Source of the DNA: JBLMYQ01 sp050260055
GTDB lineage: Bacteria > Bacillota > Clostridia > Acetivibrionales > UBA4821
Reading direction: 5' to 3'
Assembly (NCBI GenBank): GCA_050260055.1
Contig: JBLNBO010000003.1
Location: 185,961-249,960, forward strand
DNA: 64,000 bases
The notes under the pieces were generated by a model. It was not told the origin of the DNA. It was given only the letters and a program-made list of their open reading frames with translations, and did no database searches. Shown here in pieces: positions 43,294 through 51,473 of this stretch (position 1 is its first letter; every line of letters starts with the position of its first letter). The translations under genes were made by a program, and so were the position numbers.

Positions 43294-43971
43294 GTGGCTT
43301 CATACGATCTAGATAGAGGAAACAGTGGAATAATAAAAGATTATGATAGCAATATCTGTGTTAGTCAGGAACTGAAAGTCGGAGAAAAGGTTCGTGTTAA
43401 GCATTTTAATATTTCTGAATATGCAATAACAGAAATAGTTGAGATTTCTGGCAATACCACTTTTAAAATTCGAATATCGCCCAAAATTATAAGAAGTAAC
43501 GTTTTTGAAGGTGACAGCATCACAATTGTTTACATCAATAATGAGAATGAAGAAAGTCTTGCTGATTGTGTTGTTGAAAAGGCGCAGGCTGAATACCCAT
43601 CTTATTTTGTTGTAAGATGCATAAGAATTAGGCATTTTAAAGATTGTAGAAAAAACCGTAGATATGAAATTGATGCATGCTGTAATATAATTGATGAAAA
43701 TAATTCCTGGTTTGGCAACATTAAAAACATTAGCTTCAATGGTTGTAGAATTATGACAAAAGCATCTATAGATGATAGAAAGAATTTTAAATTGGAAGTA
43801 TTTCTTGGAGAAAACAAAAAATCAGTAATAGACGTAGGTGTTGTAAGAGTTAAAAAACATATGAATTGCAATGAATATGGCCTTATAATTCTGAATATGG
43901 ATGATGAGTCAAGAAAAGTTCTTACTGATAAAATTAACAGTGTTATAGAGAGTGAAAAAGAATATATATAA
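43294..43971 (+). CDS. PilZ-domain c-di-GMP receptor (YcgR-like)
   Basis: The GTG start lies seven bases after AAAGGAGG. The 225-residue product has an N-terminal YcgR-like beta barrel and a C-terminal PilZ domain: RKNRRYEIDACCNIID gives the RxxxR motif and NIKNISFNGCRIM the D/N-x-S-x-x-G motif, with Asn and Gly in place. It should bind c-di-GMP and slow flagellar motion or regulate surface behaviour. It stands at the end of leuD and ahead of the ribosomal protein promoter, so it may have its own promoter. Confidence 0.85.
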   Translation: MASYDLDRGNSGIIKDYDSNICVSQELKVGEKVRVKHFNISEYAITEIVEISGNTTFKIRISPKIIRSNVFEGDSITIVYINNENEESLADCVVEKAQAEYPSYFVVRCIRIRHFKDCRKNRRYEIDACCNIIDENNSWFGNIKNISFNGCRIMTKASIDDRKNFKLEVFLGENKKSVIDVGVVRVKKHMNCNEYGLIILNMDDESRKVLTDKINSVIESEKEYI

Positions 43972-44008
43972 TTTCTTTGGAATCAAATCAAAAAAACAGA
44001 AAAAGGAC

Positions 44009-44037
44009 TTGACGAAGCGGCGGCTATGTGGTAAAGT
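44009..44037 (+). promoter_or_regulatory. Sigma-A promoter of rpmG-secE-nusG-rplKA
   Basis: TTGACG and TAAAGT are 17 bases apart with TGTGG just before the -10. It lies 100 bases ahead of rpmG and fits the strong promoter expected for a ribosomal protein operon. Confidence 0.8.
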
Positions 44038-44135
44038 ATTGATGCTTCTCGTTGGGTCTTTTTTTTTATGTTTTAAATATTTAGTTTTAAATAATATATA
44101 AATGGTATTAGATATGCGGATGGAGGTGTGCGCAA

Positions 44136-44285
44136 ATGAGAGTAAGAATGACAATGGCATGTACTGAATGCAAGCAGAGAAATTATGATACGATGAAAAA
44201 CAAAAAAAATGATCCAGATCGTATCGAACTTAAAAAATTCTGCAAATTCTGTCGTAAACATACGTCGCACAAAGAAACAAAATAA
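44136..44285 (+). CDS. rpmG: 50S ribosomal protein L33
   Basis: A 49-residue ribosomal protein. The start follows GGAGGTGTGCGCAA. Its four cysteines, CTEC and CKFC, make it the zinc-containing form. The order rpmG-secE-nusG-rplK is the usual Bacillota order. The short length is normal for this family. Confidence 0.97.
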   Translation: MRVRMTMACTECKQRNYDTMKNKKNDPDRIELKKFCKFCRKHTSHKETK

Positions 44286-44374
44286 TTAAGAAGTGCGATG
44301 GTTTACAGGAATGGTTTTGGGAAATCCTATTTAATAGGAAAAAATCCAAAAATAATTAAGTGCGGGTGATAAAC

Positions 44375-44599
44375 ATGGCAGATAATAGCGGTGCCGACAA
44401 GGCAAGAGCTGGAGGATTTAAGAAATATGTCAAGGATACAACTGGGGAATTAAAAAAGGTAATATGGCCGAACAGACAGCAAACCATAAACAATACGATT
44501 GCCGTATTAGGTTCTGTTGTGGTAATAGGTCTGCTAATATGGGTTTTTGACTTTGTTCTTAATATCGGTTTAACTAAAATTATCCTTGGTATCAAATAA
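44375..44599 (+). CDS. secE: Preprotein translocase subunit SecE
   Basis: A 74-residue protein; the ATG is chosen because GGGTGAT precedes it (a GTG five codons upstream is not preferred). It has the short SecE form: KYVKDTTGELKKVIWPNRQQ, the amphipathic helix with KKVIWP, and one membrane helix (AVLGSVVVIGLLIWVFDFVL). It holds SecY in place in the translocase. Next to nusG, as usual. Confidence 0.95.
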   Translation: MADNSGADKARAGGFKKYVKDTTGELKKVIWPNRQQTINNTIAVLGSVVVIGLLIWVFDFVLNIGLTKIILGIK

Positions 44600-44616
44600 T
44601 CAAAAGGGGTACAAAC

Positions 44617-45135
44617 ATGTCCGAGAATTCGAGATGGTATGTAGTTCATACTTACTCCGGGTATGAAAACAAAGTAAAAGCTAACTTAGAAAAAATAATT
44701 GAAAATAGAGGTCTGCAGGAATTAATACTTGATATAGTTGTACCAATGGAAGAACAGATAGAAATTAAAGATGGAAGAAAGAAAGTATCTTTAAGAAAAG
44801 TTTTTCCTGGGTATGTGCTTATAAAGATGGTTATGACAGACGAATCTTGGTATGTTGTTAGAAATACAAGAGGAGTTACCGGATTCGTTGGTCCTGGTTC
44901 AAAGCCTGTACCTCTTTCAGAAGACGAAATAAAGACCATGGGCGTTGAGGAAGTAATTCCTACAGTTGACTATGAAGTCGGAGACAATGTAAGGGTTATT
45001 TCAGGGCCGTTGGAAAGCTTTATTGGTGTTGTTGAAGAAATAAATATGGAAAAGAAGAAAGTTAGAGTATCTGTTTCGATGTTTGGAAGAGAGACTCCAG
45101 TAGAACTTGAGTTATTACAAATACAGAAGTTGTAG
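44617..45135 (+). CDS. nusG: Transcription termination/antitermination factor NusG
   Basis: A 172-residue protein behind AAAAGGGG. The NGN domain (SRWYVVHTYSGYENKVKANL, GYVLIKMVMTDESWYVVRNT, GVTGFVGPGSKPVPLSEDE) is followed by the KOW domain (EVGDNVRVISGPLESFIGVV). It binds RNA polymerase and couples transcription to pausing and ribosomes. In line with the rpmG-secE-nusG order. No odd features. Confidence 0.97.
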   Translation: MSENSRWYVVHTYSGYENKVKANLEKIIENRGLQELILDIVVPMEEQIEIKDGRKKVSLRKVFPGYVLIKMVMTDESWYVVRNTRGVTGFVGPGSKPVPLSEDEIKTMGVEEVIPTVDYEVGDNVRVISGPLESFIGVVEEINMEKKKVRVSVSMFGRETPVELELLQIQKL

Positions 45136-45167
45136 ATTTTAGTGCAATATTTAGGAGGATATAAAAG

Positions 45168-45593
45168 ATGGCAAAGAAAGTAACTGGATATGTAAAGCTT
45201 CAAATTCCTGCAGGCAAGGCTACACCGGCCCCACCAGTCGGCCCAGCATTAGGCCCTCATGGAATAAACATAATGGCTTTCGTTAAAGAATTTAACGAAA
45301 AGACTGCAAAGGATGCAGGTTTAATAATACCTGTTGTACTTACAGTTTATGCAGACAAGTCATTCTCGTTCATTACGAAAACACCGCCAGTTGCAGTTCT
45401 TCTTAAAAAAGCTGCAAAAATTGAAAGCGGTTCTGCAAAACCACATAAGGATAAGGTTGCAAAAGTATCAAAGGAAATTGTACGCCAGATTGCAGAACAA
45501 AAAATGATTGACTTGAATGCAAACACAATTGAAGCAGCAATGAGCATGGTAGCAGGGACTGCAAGAAGCATGGGAATTGTTGTCGAAGAATAA
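45168..45593 (+). CDS. rplK: 50S ribosomal protein L11
   Basis: A 141-residue protein behind AGGAGGATATAAAAG, with MAKKVTGYVKLQIPAGKATP, PPVGPALGPHGINIMAF and the C-terminal rRNA-binding end. It forms the GTPase-associated centre. Followed by a 137-base gap before rplA that is unusually long for this pair. Confidence 0.97.
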   Translation: MAKKVTGYVKLQIPAGKATPAPPVGPALGPHGINIMAFVKEFNEKTAKDAGLIIPVVLTVYADKSFSFITKTPPVAVLLKKAAKIESGSAKPHKDKVAKVSKEIVRQIAEQKMIDLNANTIEAAMSMVAGTARSMGIVVEE

Positions 45594-45730
45594 TGTCTGT
45601 TAACAGTGCAATTTGCAGTAATAGGTTTTAATCTATAAAGGGTTTAACTATCAACTGTCAACTTTACACTATTAACTATAGATGTGGGAGGGTTAACCCC
45701 CGCTATTTCACCACAAGGAGGATTTGTATA
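45594..45730 (+). other. rplK-rplA spacer with hairpin and degenerate AACT repeats
   Basis: The spacer has the degenerate string TTAACTATCAACTGTCAACT repeated with variations, then GGGAGGGTTAACCCCC, a hairpin of GGGTT/AACCC type just ahead of the rplA ribosome binding site. No L1 operator consensus was recognised. Otherwise nothing seen. Confidence 0.35.
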
Positions 45731-46426
45731 ATGAAAAGAGGAAAGAAGTACCAAGAAAGCGAAAAGCTTTTACAAGAGGTAAAAATCTTTGAACCAGCTG
45801 AAGCGTTTGAACTTGTTAAGAAAACGGCTAAAGCAAAATTCGATGAAACAATCGAAGCACATATTAAACTTGGAGTTGATTCCAGACATGCTGACCAACA
45901 GGTAAGAGGAGCGGTTGTTCTTCCTCATGGAACAGGAAAAAAGGTTAGAGTTCTTGTTTTTGCAAAGGGAGATAAGGCTAAAGAAGCTGAAACAGGTGGA
46001 GCTGATTATGTTGGCGCAGAAGAGCTTGTAACAAAAATTCAAAATGAGAACTGGTTTGACTTTGATGTTATAGTTGCAACTCCTGATATGATGGGAGTAG
46101 TCGGAAGATTAGGAAAGGTTTTGGGACCTAAGGGACTTATGCCGAATCCTAAGGCTGGAACAGTTACAATGGATGTTGCAAAAGCTATTACTGATATTAA
46201 GGCTGGTAAGATTGAGTACAGATTAGATAAGACAAACATTATCCATTGCCCTATTGGAAAGGCATCTTTCGAGGAAGCAAAGCTTAGAGAGAATTTCAGA
46301 ACCCTTATGGAAGCAGTTATAAAGGCAAAGCCTGCTGCTGCAAAGGGACAGTATCTTAAAAGTGTAGCAATTTCTTCAACTATGGGGCCTGGTATAAAAA
46401 TAAATACTACAAAAGTACTGGACTAA
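45731..46426 (+). CDS. rplA: 50S ribosomal protein L1
   Basis: A 231-residue protein behind CACAAGGAGG. Typical segments are KRGKKYQESEKLLQEVKIFE, HIKLGVDSRHADQQVRGAVV, VVGRLGKVLGPKGLMPNPKA and GTVTMDVAKAI. It binds 23S rRNA at the L1 stalk and, in other bacteria, its own mRNA. It ends before the L10 leader. Confidence 0.97.
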   Translation: MKRGKKYQESEKLLQEVKIFEPAEAFELVKKTAKAKFDETIEAHIKLGVDSRHADQQVRGAVVLPHGTGKKVRVLVFAKGDKAKEAETGGADYVGAEELVTKIQNENWFDFDVIVATPDMMGVVGRLGKVLGPKGLMPNPKAGTVTMDVAKAITDIKAGKIEYRLDKTNIIHCPIGKASFEEAKLRENFRTLMEAVIKAKPAAAKGQYLKSVAISSTMGPGIKINTTKVLD

Positions 46427-46485
46427 TCTAAAAAAAGCTGTATAATAATAAAGTGATTTAGCAAAAAATGTTATGCATTTTTTGT

Positions 46486-46608
46486 TCGTAGACAGCAGGA
46501 GCCGTAGGGCTTAAACCGCAAATCCTGCCGAGGACAAAGATTACCGATGTTTGTTTATTTCATTCGGAAATTAACCCTCGTGTCTATGGCATGAGGGTTT
46601 TATTTTTT
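46486..46608 (+). ncRNA. Ribosomal protein L10 leader with terminator
   Basis: GTAGACAGCAGGAGCCGTAG followed by AAATCCTGCCGAGGA matches the L10 leader core that binds the L10-L12 complex, and AACCCTC/GAGGGTT (46573-46599) forms a terminator with a T-run. In Bacillota it controls rplJ-rplL by attenuation. Confidence 0.88.
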
Positions 46609-46637
46609 AATAAGGAATTAAAGGAGGTGAATTATTA

Positions 46638-47174
46638 GTGCCAAGTGAAAAAATCCTAAATTCAAAAAAAGCTGATGTACAAGAGCTCAGTGAAAAGATA
46701 AAGAAGTCTCAGTCTTTTGTTATTGCAGATTATAGAGGAATAACAGTTGAAGAGGTTACAAATCTAAGAAATGAGCTTCGTAAGGCGAAAGTTGAATACA
46801 AAGTTATCAAGAATACCCTTACAAGATTTGCCGCAGAGGAAAATGGATTAACAGATCTTATTCCTTACCTTGAAGGCCCAACAGCTATAGCAATCAGTTA
46901 TGATGATATAGTTGCACCAGCAAAGATACTCAGCGATTACCAGAAAAAGAATGATAGATTTAAGCTTAAAGTAGGATATGTAGAAGGAAAAGTCATAAGC
47001 GTTGAAGACATTAAGAATCTTGCAAATATTCCGCCTAAAGAAGTCCTTATATCCAAGCTTCTCGGGAGCTTCAACAGTCCTATTACAGGCTTCGTAACTG
47101 TATTGAATGAAAACATCAGAGGACTTGCAGCAGTTTTAAATGCAATCGCAGAAAAACAAGGTGCAAAAGCTTAA
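46638..47174 (+). CDS. rplJ: 50S ribosomal protein L10
   Basis: A 178-residue protein with a GTG start behind AAAGGAGGTGAATTATTA. It contains LSEKIKKSQSFVIADYRGIT, EYKVIKNTLTRFAAEE and the C-terminal L12-binding helix. It anchors L7/L12 dimers in the ribosomal stalk. Preceded by its own autoregulatory leader. Confidence 0.97.
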   Translation: MPSEKILNSKKADVQELSEKIKKSQSFVIADYRGITVEEVTNLRNELRKAKVEYKVIKNTLTRFAAEENGLTDLIPYLEGPTAIAISYDDIVAPAKILSDYQKKNDRFKLKVGYVEGKVISVEDIKNLANIPPKEVLISKLLGSFNSPITGFVTVLNENIRGLAAVLNAIAEKQGAKA

Positions 47175-47348
47175 ACCCCCATTCTATATTTCCCATGCAA
47201 ACGGGAGAAACGAAAAGAATTAATAGGGGCAAAAAAGAAGTAATACGAAGTTTATAACAAAAAACATAAAATTGTTAGAAGCAAGTAGAGCAAGGTATAC
47301 GAAGCTTATCACAATTTTAATAATAAAAATTATTTGGAGGTATATAAA

Positions 47349-47729
47349 ATGTCAAAAGTAGAAAAATTAATTGAAGAAGTAAAAGGTTTAACAGTACTTG
47401 AATTATCAGAAATGGTAAAGGCTTTAGAAAAAGAATTTGGAGTATCAGCAGCAGCTCCTGTAGCAGTTGCAGCAGCTCCTGCAGCTGGTGCTGCAGCAGC
47501 AGAAGCAGCAGCAGAACAAACAGAGTTTACAGTTGTTCTTAAAGATGCTGGAGCAGAAAAAATCAAAGTTATTAAAGTTGTAAGAGAATTAACAGGTCTC
47601 GGACTTAAAGAAGCTAAAGACCTCGTTGATGGAGCTCCACAAAATGTAAAAGAAAATGTTTCCAAGGAAGAAGCTAATTCCATTAAGGAAAAACTTGCAG
47701 AAGCTGGAGCTACTGTAGAATTAAAATAA
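47349..47729 (+). CDS. rplL: 50S ribosomal protein L7/L12
   Basis: The ATG follows TTTGGAGGTATATAAA; 126 residues. The N-terminal domain (KVEKLIEEVKGLTVLELSEM), Ala-rich hinge (AAPVAVAAAPAAGAAAAEAA) and C-terminal factor-binding domain (EKIKVIKVVRELTGLGLKEA) are present. It recruits translation factors. Unlike most Bacillota, rpoB does not follow. Confidence 0.98.
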   Translation: MSKVEKLIEEVKGLTVLELSEMVKALEKEFGVSAAAPVAVAAAPAAGAAAAEAAAEQTEFTVVLKDAGAEKIKVIKVVRELTGLGLKEAKDLVDGAPQNVKENVSKEEANSIKEKLAEAGATVELK

Positions 47730-47744
47730 TTAAACCCTAGAATC

Positions 47745-47793
47745 AAAATACTCCACCCTGAATAGAATTATTTATGAAGGGGGGAGTATTTTT
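47745..47793 (+). terminator. rplL terminator carrying the next gene's ribosome binding site
   Basis: AAATACTCCACCC and GGGGGGAGTATTT form a 13-position stem with one mismatch and a 20-base loop, then TTTG. The 3' arm supplies GGGGGAG, the ribosome binding site of the following gene, and its TTG start falls in the T-run. Confidence 0.78.
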
Positions 47794-48199
47794 GTTTGAC
47801 CCTATATTTGGAGAAAAGCTATCTGAAGTACTAAGAGAAAAACAGAGGCTTTTACTATATTATAAGAAGCTTGTTTTGTTTGTAAAGAAAGAGGCAGATA
47901 AGGAACAAATCAGCAGCATCATTGAAGAAGAAACAAAACATATCAATATTATAAAAAATATCATAGTTAAAATGTTTGAAGGGCAAGTGAACGCAGACAA
48001 CCCAAACGATTTTGATAGGGGAATGCAAAGCAGGCTGCTGGAAAAAATAATATATCTAGAAATAAAAATTATAAAAACTATTAAGGATATACTAACATCA
48101 GTACAAGATATTAGAATAAAAAACGGGTTATACTATATACTTGCAGATGATCAGAGGCATATAGACACAATTGTTTTTTTGTACTCTAAATATACTTAA
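47792..48199 (+). CDS. Hypothetical ferritin-like four-helix protein
   Basis: I place the start at TTG, six bases after GGGGGGAG; an in-frame ATG 18 bases upstream lies in the terminator loop. The 135-residue product is helical, with EEETKHINIIKNIIVKMFEG and ILADDQRHIDTIVFLYSKY, two E/D-xx-H motifs spaced as in rubrerythrin-like and coat-associated bundles. I do not recognise a named family. It lies between rplL and the metK promoter and could only be expressed by readthrough or its own promoter. Confidence 0.6.
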   Translation: MFDPIFGEKLSEVLREKQRLLLYYKKLVLFVKKEADKEQISSIIEEETKHINIIKNIIVKMFEGQVNADNPNDFDRGMQSRLLEKIIYLEIKIIKTIKDILTSVQDIRIKNGLYYILADDQRHIDTIVFLYSKYT

Positions 48200-48204
48200 A
48201 ATTA

Positions 48205-48233
48205 TTGACTGGTAAGTAGTGCTGTGCTAATAT
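48205..48233 (+). promoter_or_regulatory. Sigma-A promoter of metK
   Basis: TTGACT and TAATAT are 17 bases apart, about 75 bases ahead of the SAM riboswitch. It starts immediately after the stop codon of the upstream gene. Confidence 0.88.
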
Positions 48234-48306
48234 TAATTACAACTTAGGTTATGGAGAGGGGTTTATCTCCTATAGTCAAAAACTAATAATTGAATAACAA
48301 GAAAGA

Positions 48307-48456
48307 ACCTTATCAAGAGAGGTGGAGGGAATGGGCCCTATGAAACCCGGCAACCAAGCGTAAGCTCAGGTGCCAATTCCTACAGAGTAAAATCTGGTAG
48401 ATGAGGTGATTATTTTATAGTCGCCTCTGCTTTGCAAGAGGTGTTTTGTTTTATTT
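48307..48456 (+). ncRNA. SAM-I (S-box) riboswitch with terminator
   Basis: The aptamer CTTATCAAGAGAGGTGGAGG, GGCCCTATGAAACCCGGCAACC, GGTGCCAATTCCTAC and TGGTAGATGAGG match the S-box core. The downstream CCTCT-CTTTGCA-AGAGG hairpin with TGTTTTGTTTT is the terminator. High SAM should switch off metK. Confidence 0.96.
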
Positions 48457-48556
48457 AAAACGTAGTAAAAGTTAAGGCTAGAAAGGGATATGTTTTTAGT
48501 TTAGTAATTATTAGTTTAGAGTTATCATTTTAAATTTACTAAAGGAGGAGTTCCGC

Positions 48557-49750
48557 ATGGTAAGAAAATTATTTACTTCAGAGTCAGTCACAGAGGGGCA
48601 TCCGGATAAGATGTGCGACCAAATATCTGATGCAGTTCTTGACGCAATATATGAAGAGGACCCATTTGCAAGGGTAGCTTGCGAAACAGCGACAACTACC
48701 GGACTTGTGCTTGTAATGGGAGAGATTACAACGCATTGTTATGTAGACATTCCCAAAATAGTAAGAAATACAATCAGAGAAATTGGATACGATCGTGCTA
48801 AGTATGGTTTTGACTGTGATACATGCGCAGTAGTTACAACAATAGACGAGCAATCAACAGATATTGCTATGGGTGTTGATAAGGCGCTTGAGACCAAAAG
48901 AGGAGAAACAGAAGAAGAGTTTGCAACTATCGGAGCCGGAGATCAAGGAATGATGTTTGGCTTTGCATGTGATGAAACACCTGAATTGATGCCAATGCCA
49001 ATTTCCTTAGCCCATAAACTCTCTAGGAGACTCACAGAGGTAAGAAAGAATCATACTCTGGCTTATCTTCGTCCAGACGGCAAGACACAAGTAACTGTTG
49101 AATATATAAACGATAAGCCGGCAAGAATTGATACCATTGTTGTTTCAACACAGCATGGGCCGGAAGTGGAACATGGTACTATCGAAAAGGATATAATCGA
49201 AAATGTAATTCGCCCAATAGTACCTGCGGAGTTAATTGATGCAGAAACCAAATTCTATATTAATCCTACTGGAAGATTCGTGATTGGAGGGCCTCAAGGA
49301 GACTCCGGCCTTACCGGAAGGAAGATAATTGTTGATACCTATGGCGGATATGCAAGACATGGAGGAGGAGCTTTTTCTGGAAAAGACCCTACCAAGGTTG
49401 ATAGATCAGCTGCATATGCTGCAAGATATGTGGCAAAAAATATTGTAGCGGCAGGACTTGCAAAACGCTGTGAAATTCAACTTGCATATGCAATAGGCAT
49501 TGCTAATCCGGTATCAATAATGGTAGACACCTCTGGGACAGGGATAATAGCCGATGAAAAAATCCAAGAGATTGTAAAAAAGGTATTCGACCTTCGTCCT
49601 GCTGCGATTATTCATAATTTAAATTTGAGAAGACCAATATATAAGCAAACGGCAGCTTATGGACATTTTGGAAGAGACGATCTCAAGCTACCTTGGGAAA
49701 ATATAGATAAAGTTGAAGAAATAAAAAGAGAAACTGAAAAATATAGATAA
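48557..49750 (+). CDS. metK: S-adenosylmethionine synthetase
   Basis: A 397-residue enzyme behind AAAGGAGGAG. Visible: FTSESVTEGHPDKMCDQISD, GAGDQGMMFGFACDETPELM (the signature GAGDQG), GGPQGDSGLTGRKIIVDTYG and GGGAFSGKDPTKVDRSAAY (phosphate-binding loop). It makes SAM from methionine and ATP and is controlled by the riboswitch. Confidence 0.98.
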   Translation: MVRKLFTSESVTEGHPDKMCDQISDAVLDAIYEEDPFARVACETATTTGLVLVMGEITTHCYVDIPKIVRNTIREIGYDRAKYGFDCDTCAVVTTIDEQSTDIAMGVDKALETKRGETEEEFATIGAGDQGMMFGFACDETPELMPMPISLAHKLSRRLTEVRKNHTLAYLRPDGKTQVTVEYINDKPARIDTIVVSTQHGPEVEHGTIEKDIIENVIRPIVPAELIDAETKFYINPTGRFVIGGPQGDSGLTGRKIIVDTYGGYARHGGGAFSGKDPTKVDRSAAYAARYVAKNIVAAGLAKRCEIQLAYAIGIANPVSIMVDTSGTGIIADEKIQEIVKKVFDLRPAAIIHNLNLRRPIYKQTAAYGHFGRDDLKLPWENIDKVEEIKRETEKYR

Positions 49751-49756
49751 GTCAAC

Positions 49757-49793
49757 AAAAAAGAGAGTTTCGAGATGAAACTCTCTTTTTTTA
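49757..49793. terminator. Bidirectional terminator between metK and HD-GYP
   Basis: AAGAGAGTTTC and GAAACTCTCTT pair around GAGAT, with A- and T-runs on both sides. Confidence 0.92.
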
Positions 49794-50867
49794 TTAGATA
49801 TTATTTATTATATCAACTATAAATAAATCTTTATTTGCTGAAAGGTCTACAATATATGGTTCAAAAATTGGAGGGCCTTCCTTTCGGGAAATAACGTTAA
49901 CCTTTGGCCTTAGGCCCATAGCACCTTGCTGGTCGGTCTTAATAACACTTCCTATTTCGCCTGTGTTGAGAATTACCATAGTTCCTTCGGGATAAATGGT
50001 TATGTTGTTAACAAAGATTTTAGCGAGTTCTGGGTCAAACATTGTACCCGCATTTGCAATTACAAATTCTGCTGCTTCATGAGGCAAAGATTTTCTTTTA
50101 TAGCATCTATCTGCAGTTAAAGCATCATATACGTCCGAAATTCCTACTATTCTTGCAAGCAAATCAATTTGATTATCTCTAAGACCTGATGGATAACCAG
50201 TGCCATTCCATTTTTCGTGGTGCTGACAAGCAATGCTTGCTATCCTGGAGCTTAATCCGTTTGTATTCCTAATAATTTCGAAGCCATATATTGAATGAAG
50301 CTTCATAGTTAAAAACTCTTCTTCGGTAAGCTTTCCGGGCTTATTAAGGATCTGGAGAGGAACCTTACATTTGCCTATGTCGTGGAGAATTGCACCCATC
50401 CCAAGCTCAGTTAATTCTTCAACAGAAAGGCCCATGCTTTTTCCCGTTATTACTGAAAAAACACAGACATCTACGCTGTGATGAAAAGTATAGTTATCAA
50501 TGTCCTTCATACCTACCAGCTGCGTAAAGACAGAGTCGTTGTTTATTACTTTGCCTACAATGTCATCAACCGTATCCCTTACAGGAGCTACTTGCAGAGT
50601 CCCGCCTTCGGTAACGGTTGTCAAAACATCTTTAATGGTAGAAAACGCCTCATTGTATACTTCTTCTTCATTACGGTCTTCAATAATTGTTAATGGGGCC
50701 TCGTCATCAATATAGACATATAGTATACCCAGTGAATTAAGCTTATTTATGTATCTTTGCTGCATGGCAAATCCTTTTAAAAGAAGGAGTCTTCCATCTT
50801 CGTGATTATAAACATCTTTTGCAAGTATCATTCCTTGATTTAATTCTGAAACTGGGATTTTTCTCAT
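49794..50867 (-). CDS. HD-GYP c-di-GMP phosphodiesterase
   Basis: A 357-residue protein behind TGGAGGTAATTAA. The N-terminal part (about 1-115) is of the DUF3391-like kind (MRKIPVSELNQGMILAKDVY). The HD-GYP domain shows HHSVDVCVF, the metal pair in GAILHDIGKCKVPLQIL, HHEKWNGTGYPSGL (GYP motif intact) and VGISDVYDALTADRCYK. It should hydrolyse c-di-GMP to pGpG or GMP, opposing the GGDEF protein at 1674. Confidence 0.92.
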   Translation of the reverse strand: MRKIPVSELNQGMILAKDVYNHEDGRLLLLKGFAMQQRYINKLNSLGILYVYIDDEAPLTIIEDRNEEEVYNEAFSTIKDVLTTVTEGGTLQVAPVRDTVDDIVGKVINNDSVFTQLVGMKDIDNYTFHHSVDVCVFSVITGKSMGLSVEELTELGMGAILHDIGKCKVPLQILNKPGKLTEEEFLTMKLHSIYGFEIIRNTNGLSSRIASIACQHHEKWNGTGYPSGLRDNQIDLLARIVGISDVYDALTADRCYKRKSLPHEAAEFVIANAGTMFDPELAKIFVNNITIYPEGTMVILNTGEIGSVIKTDQQGAMGLRPKVNVISRKEGPPIFEPYIVDLSANKDLFIVDIINNI

Positions 50868-50960
50868 TTAATTACCTCCACAATTAATTATAGAAGTTGG
50901 TTATCTAGGTTGTAACAGATTAAAACATATATGCATACCATAAATCTAGAGGTGAATAGT

Positions 50961-51326
50961 ATGATTATTCAAGTAATTATTTGGGTTTTAGCTCTCTATG
51001 GCTTAATAGAAATAATGATTGAAATCTACAAAGCTGTTTTTGTTTTAAATAATGTAAAGGATATGTACATACTTGTTGCTGTAAAAAATCAAGAGGAAAG
51101 CATTGAAGGTATTGTCAGGTCAATAGTATTTAAAAATCTTTATGATAAGAACGAAGAAATTTTTAATAATATTATAATAGCAGATATGGGGTCTACCGAT
51201 AACACAGTAAAAATATTAAAGAAACTGTGTAATGAATACGAGTTCCTGAAGTTAATTGACTGTAGCGAGTCAAATAATATTATGAAAGAAATTCTAAAAG
51301 AAAACAATTTTATAGAACTTAAATAA
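50961..51326 (+). CDS. Membrane-anchored small protein resembling a glycosyltransferase-2 N-terminus
   Basis: The ATG follows AGAGGTGAATAGT; 121 residues. One N-terminal membrane helix (IIQVIIWVLALYGLIEIMI) is followed by a small alpha/beta domain with MYILVAVKNQEESIEGIVRS and NIIIADMGSTDNTVKILKKL. The last looks like the GT2 nucleotide-sugar motif DxGSTD. The rest of a GT2 fold is absent, so catalysis is doubtful. It may be a truncated or repurposed glycosyltransferase fold. It precedes recD2 on the same strand. Confidence 0.6.
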   Translation: MIIQVIIWVLALYGLIEIMIEIYKAVFVLNNVKDMYILVAVKNQEESIEGIVRSIVFKNLYDKNEEIFNNIIIADMGSTDNTVKILKKLCNEYEFLKLIDCSESNNIMKEILKENNFIELK

Positions 51327-51473
51327 AACTCTATCTACATAATATTTTATCACAATATTCGACATAAGTAAAATATCGGAAATTATAATTATTATTGTTT
51401 TTTGCTGGCGCTTTTGTTGTATAATTTATTTTGAACATATTTAAAGTTAAGAGTTCTTGATTGGAGAAAGTCT

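Noticed and set aside
45594..45730. L1 autoregulatory site before rplA
   Set aside because: The spacer has a hairpin but I could not match the L1 binding consensus, so it is only described as a spacer.
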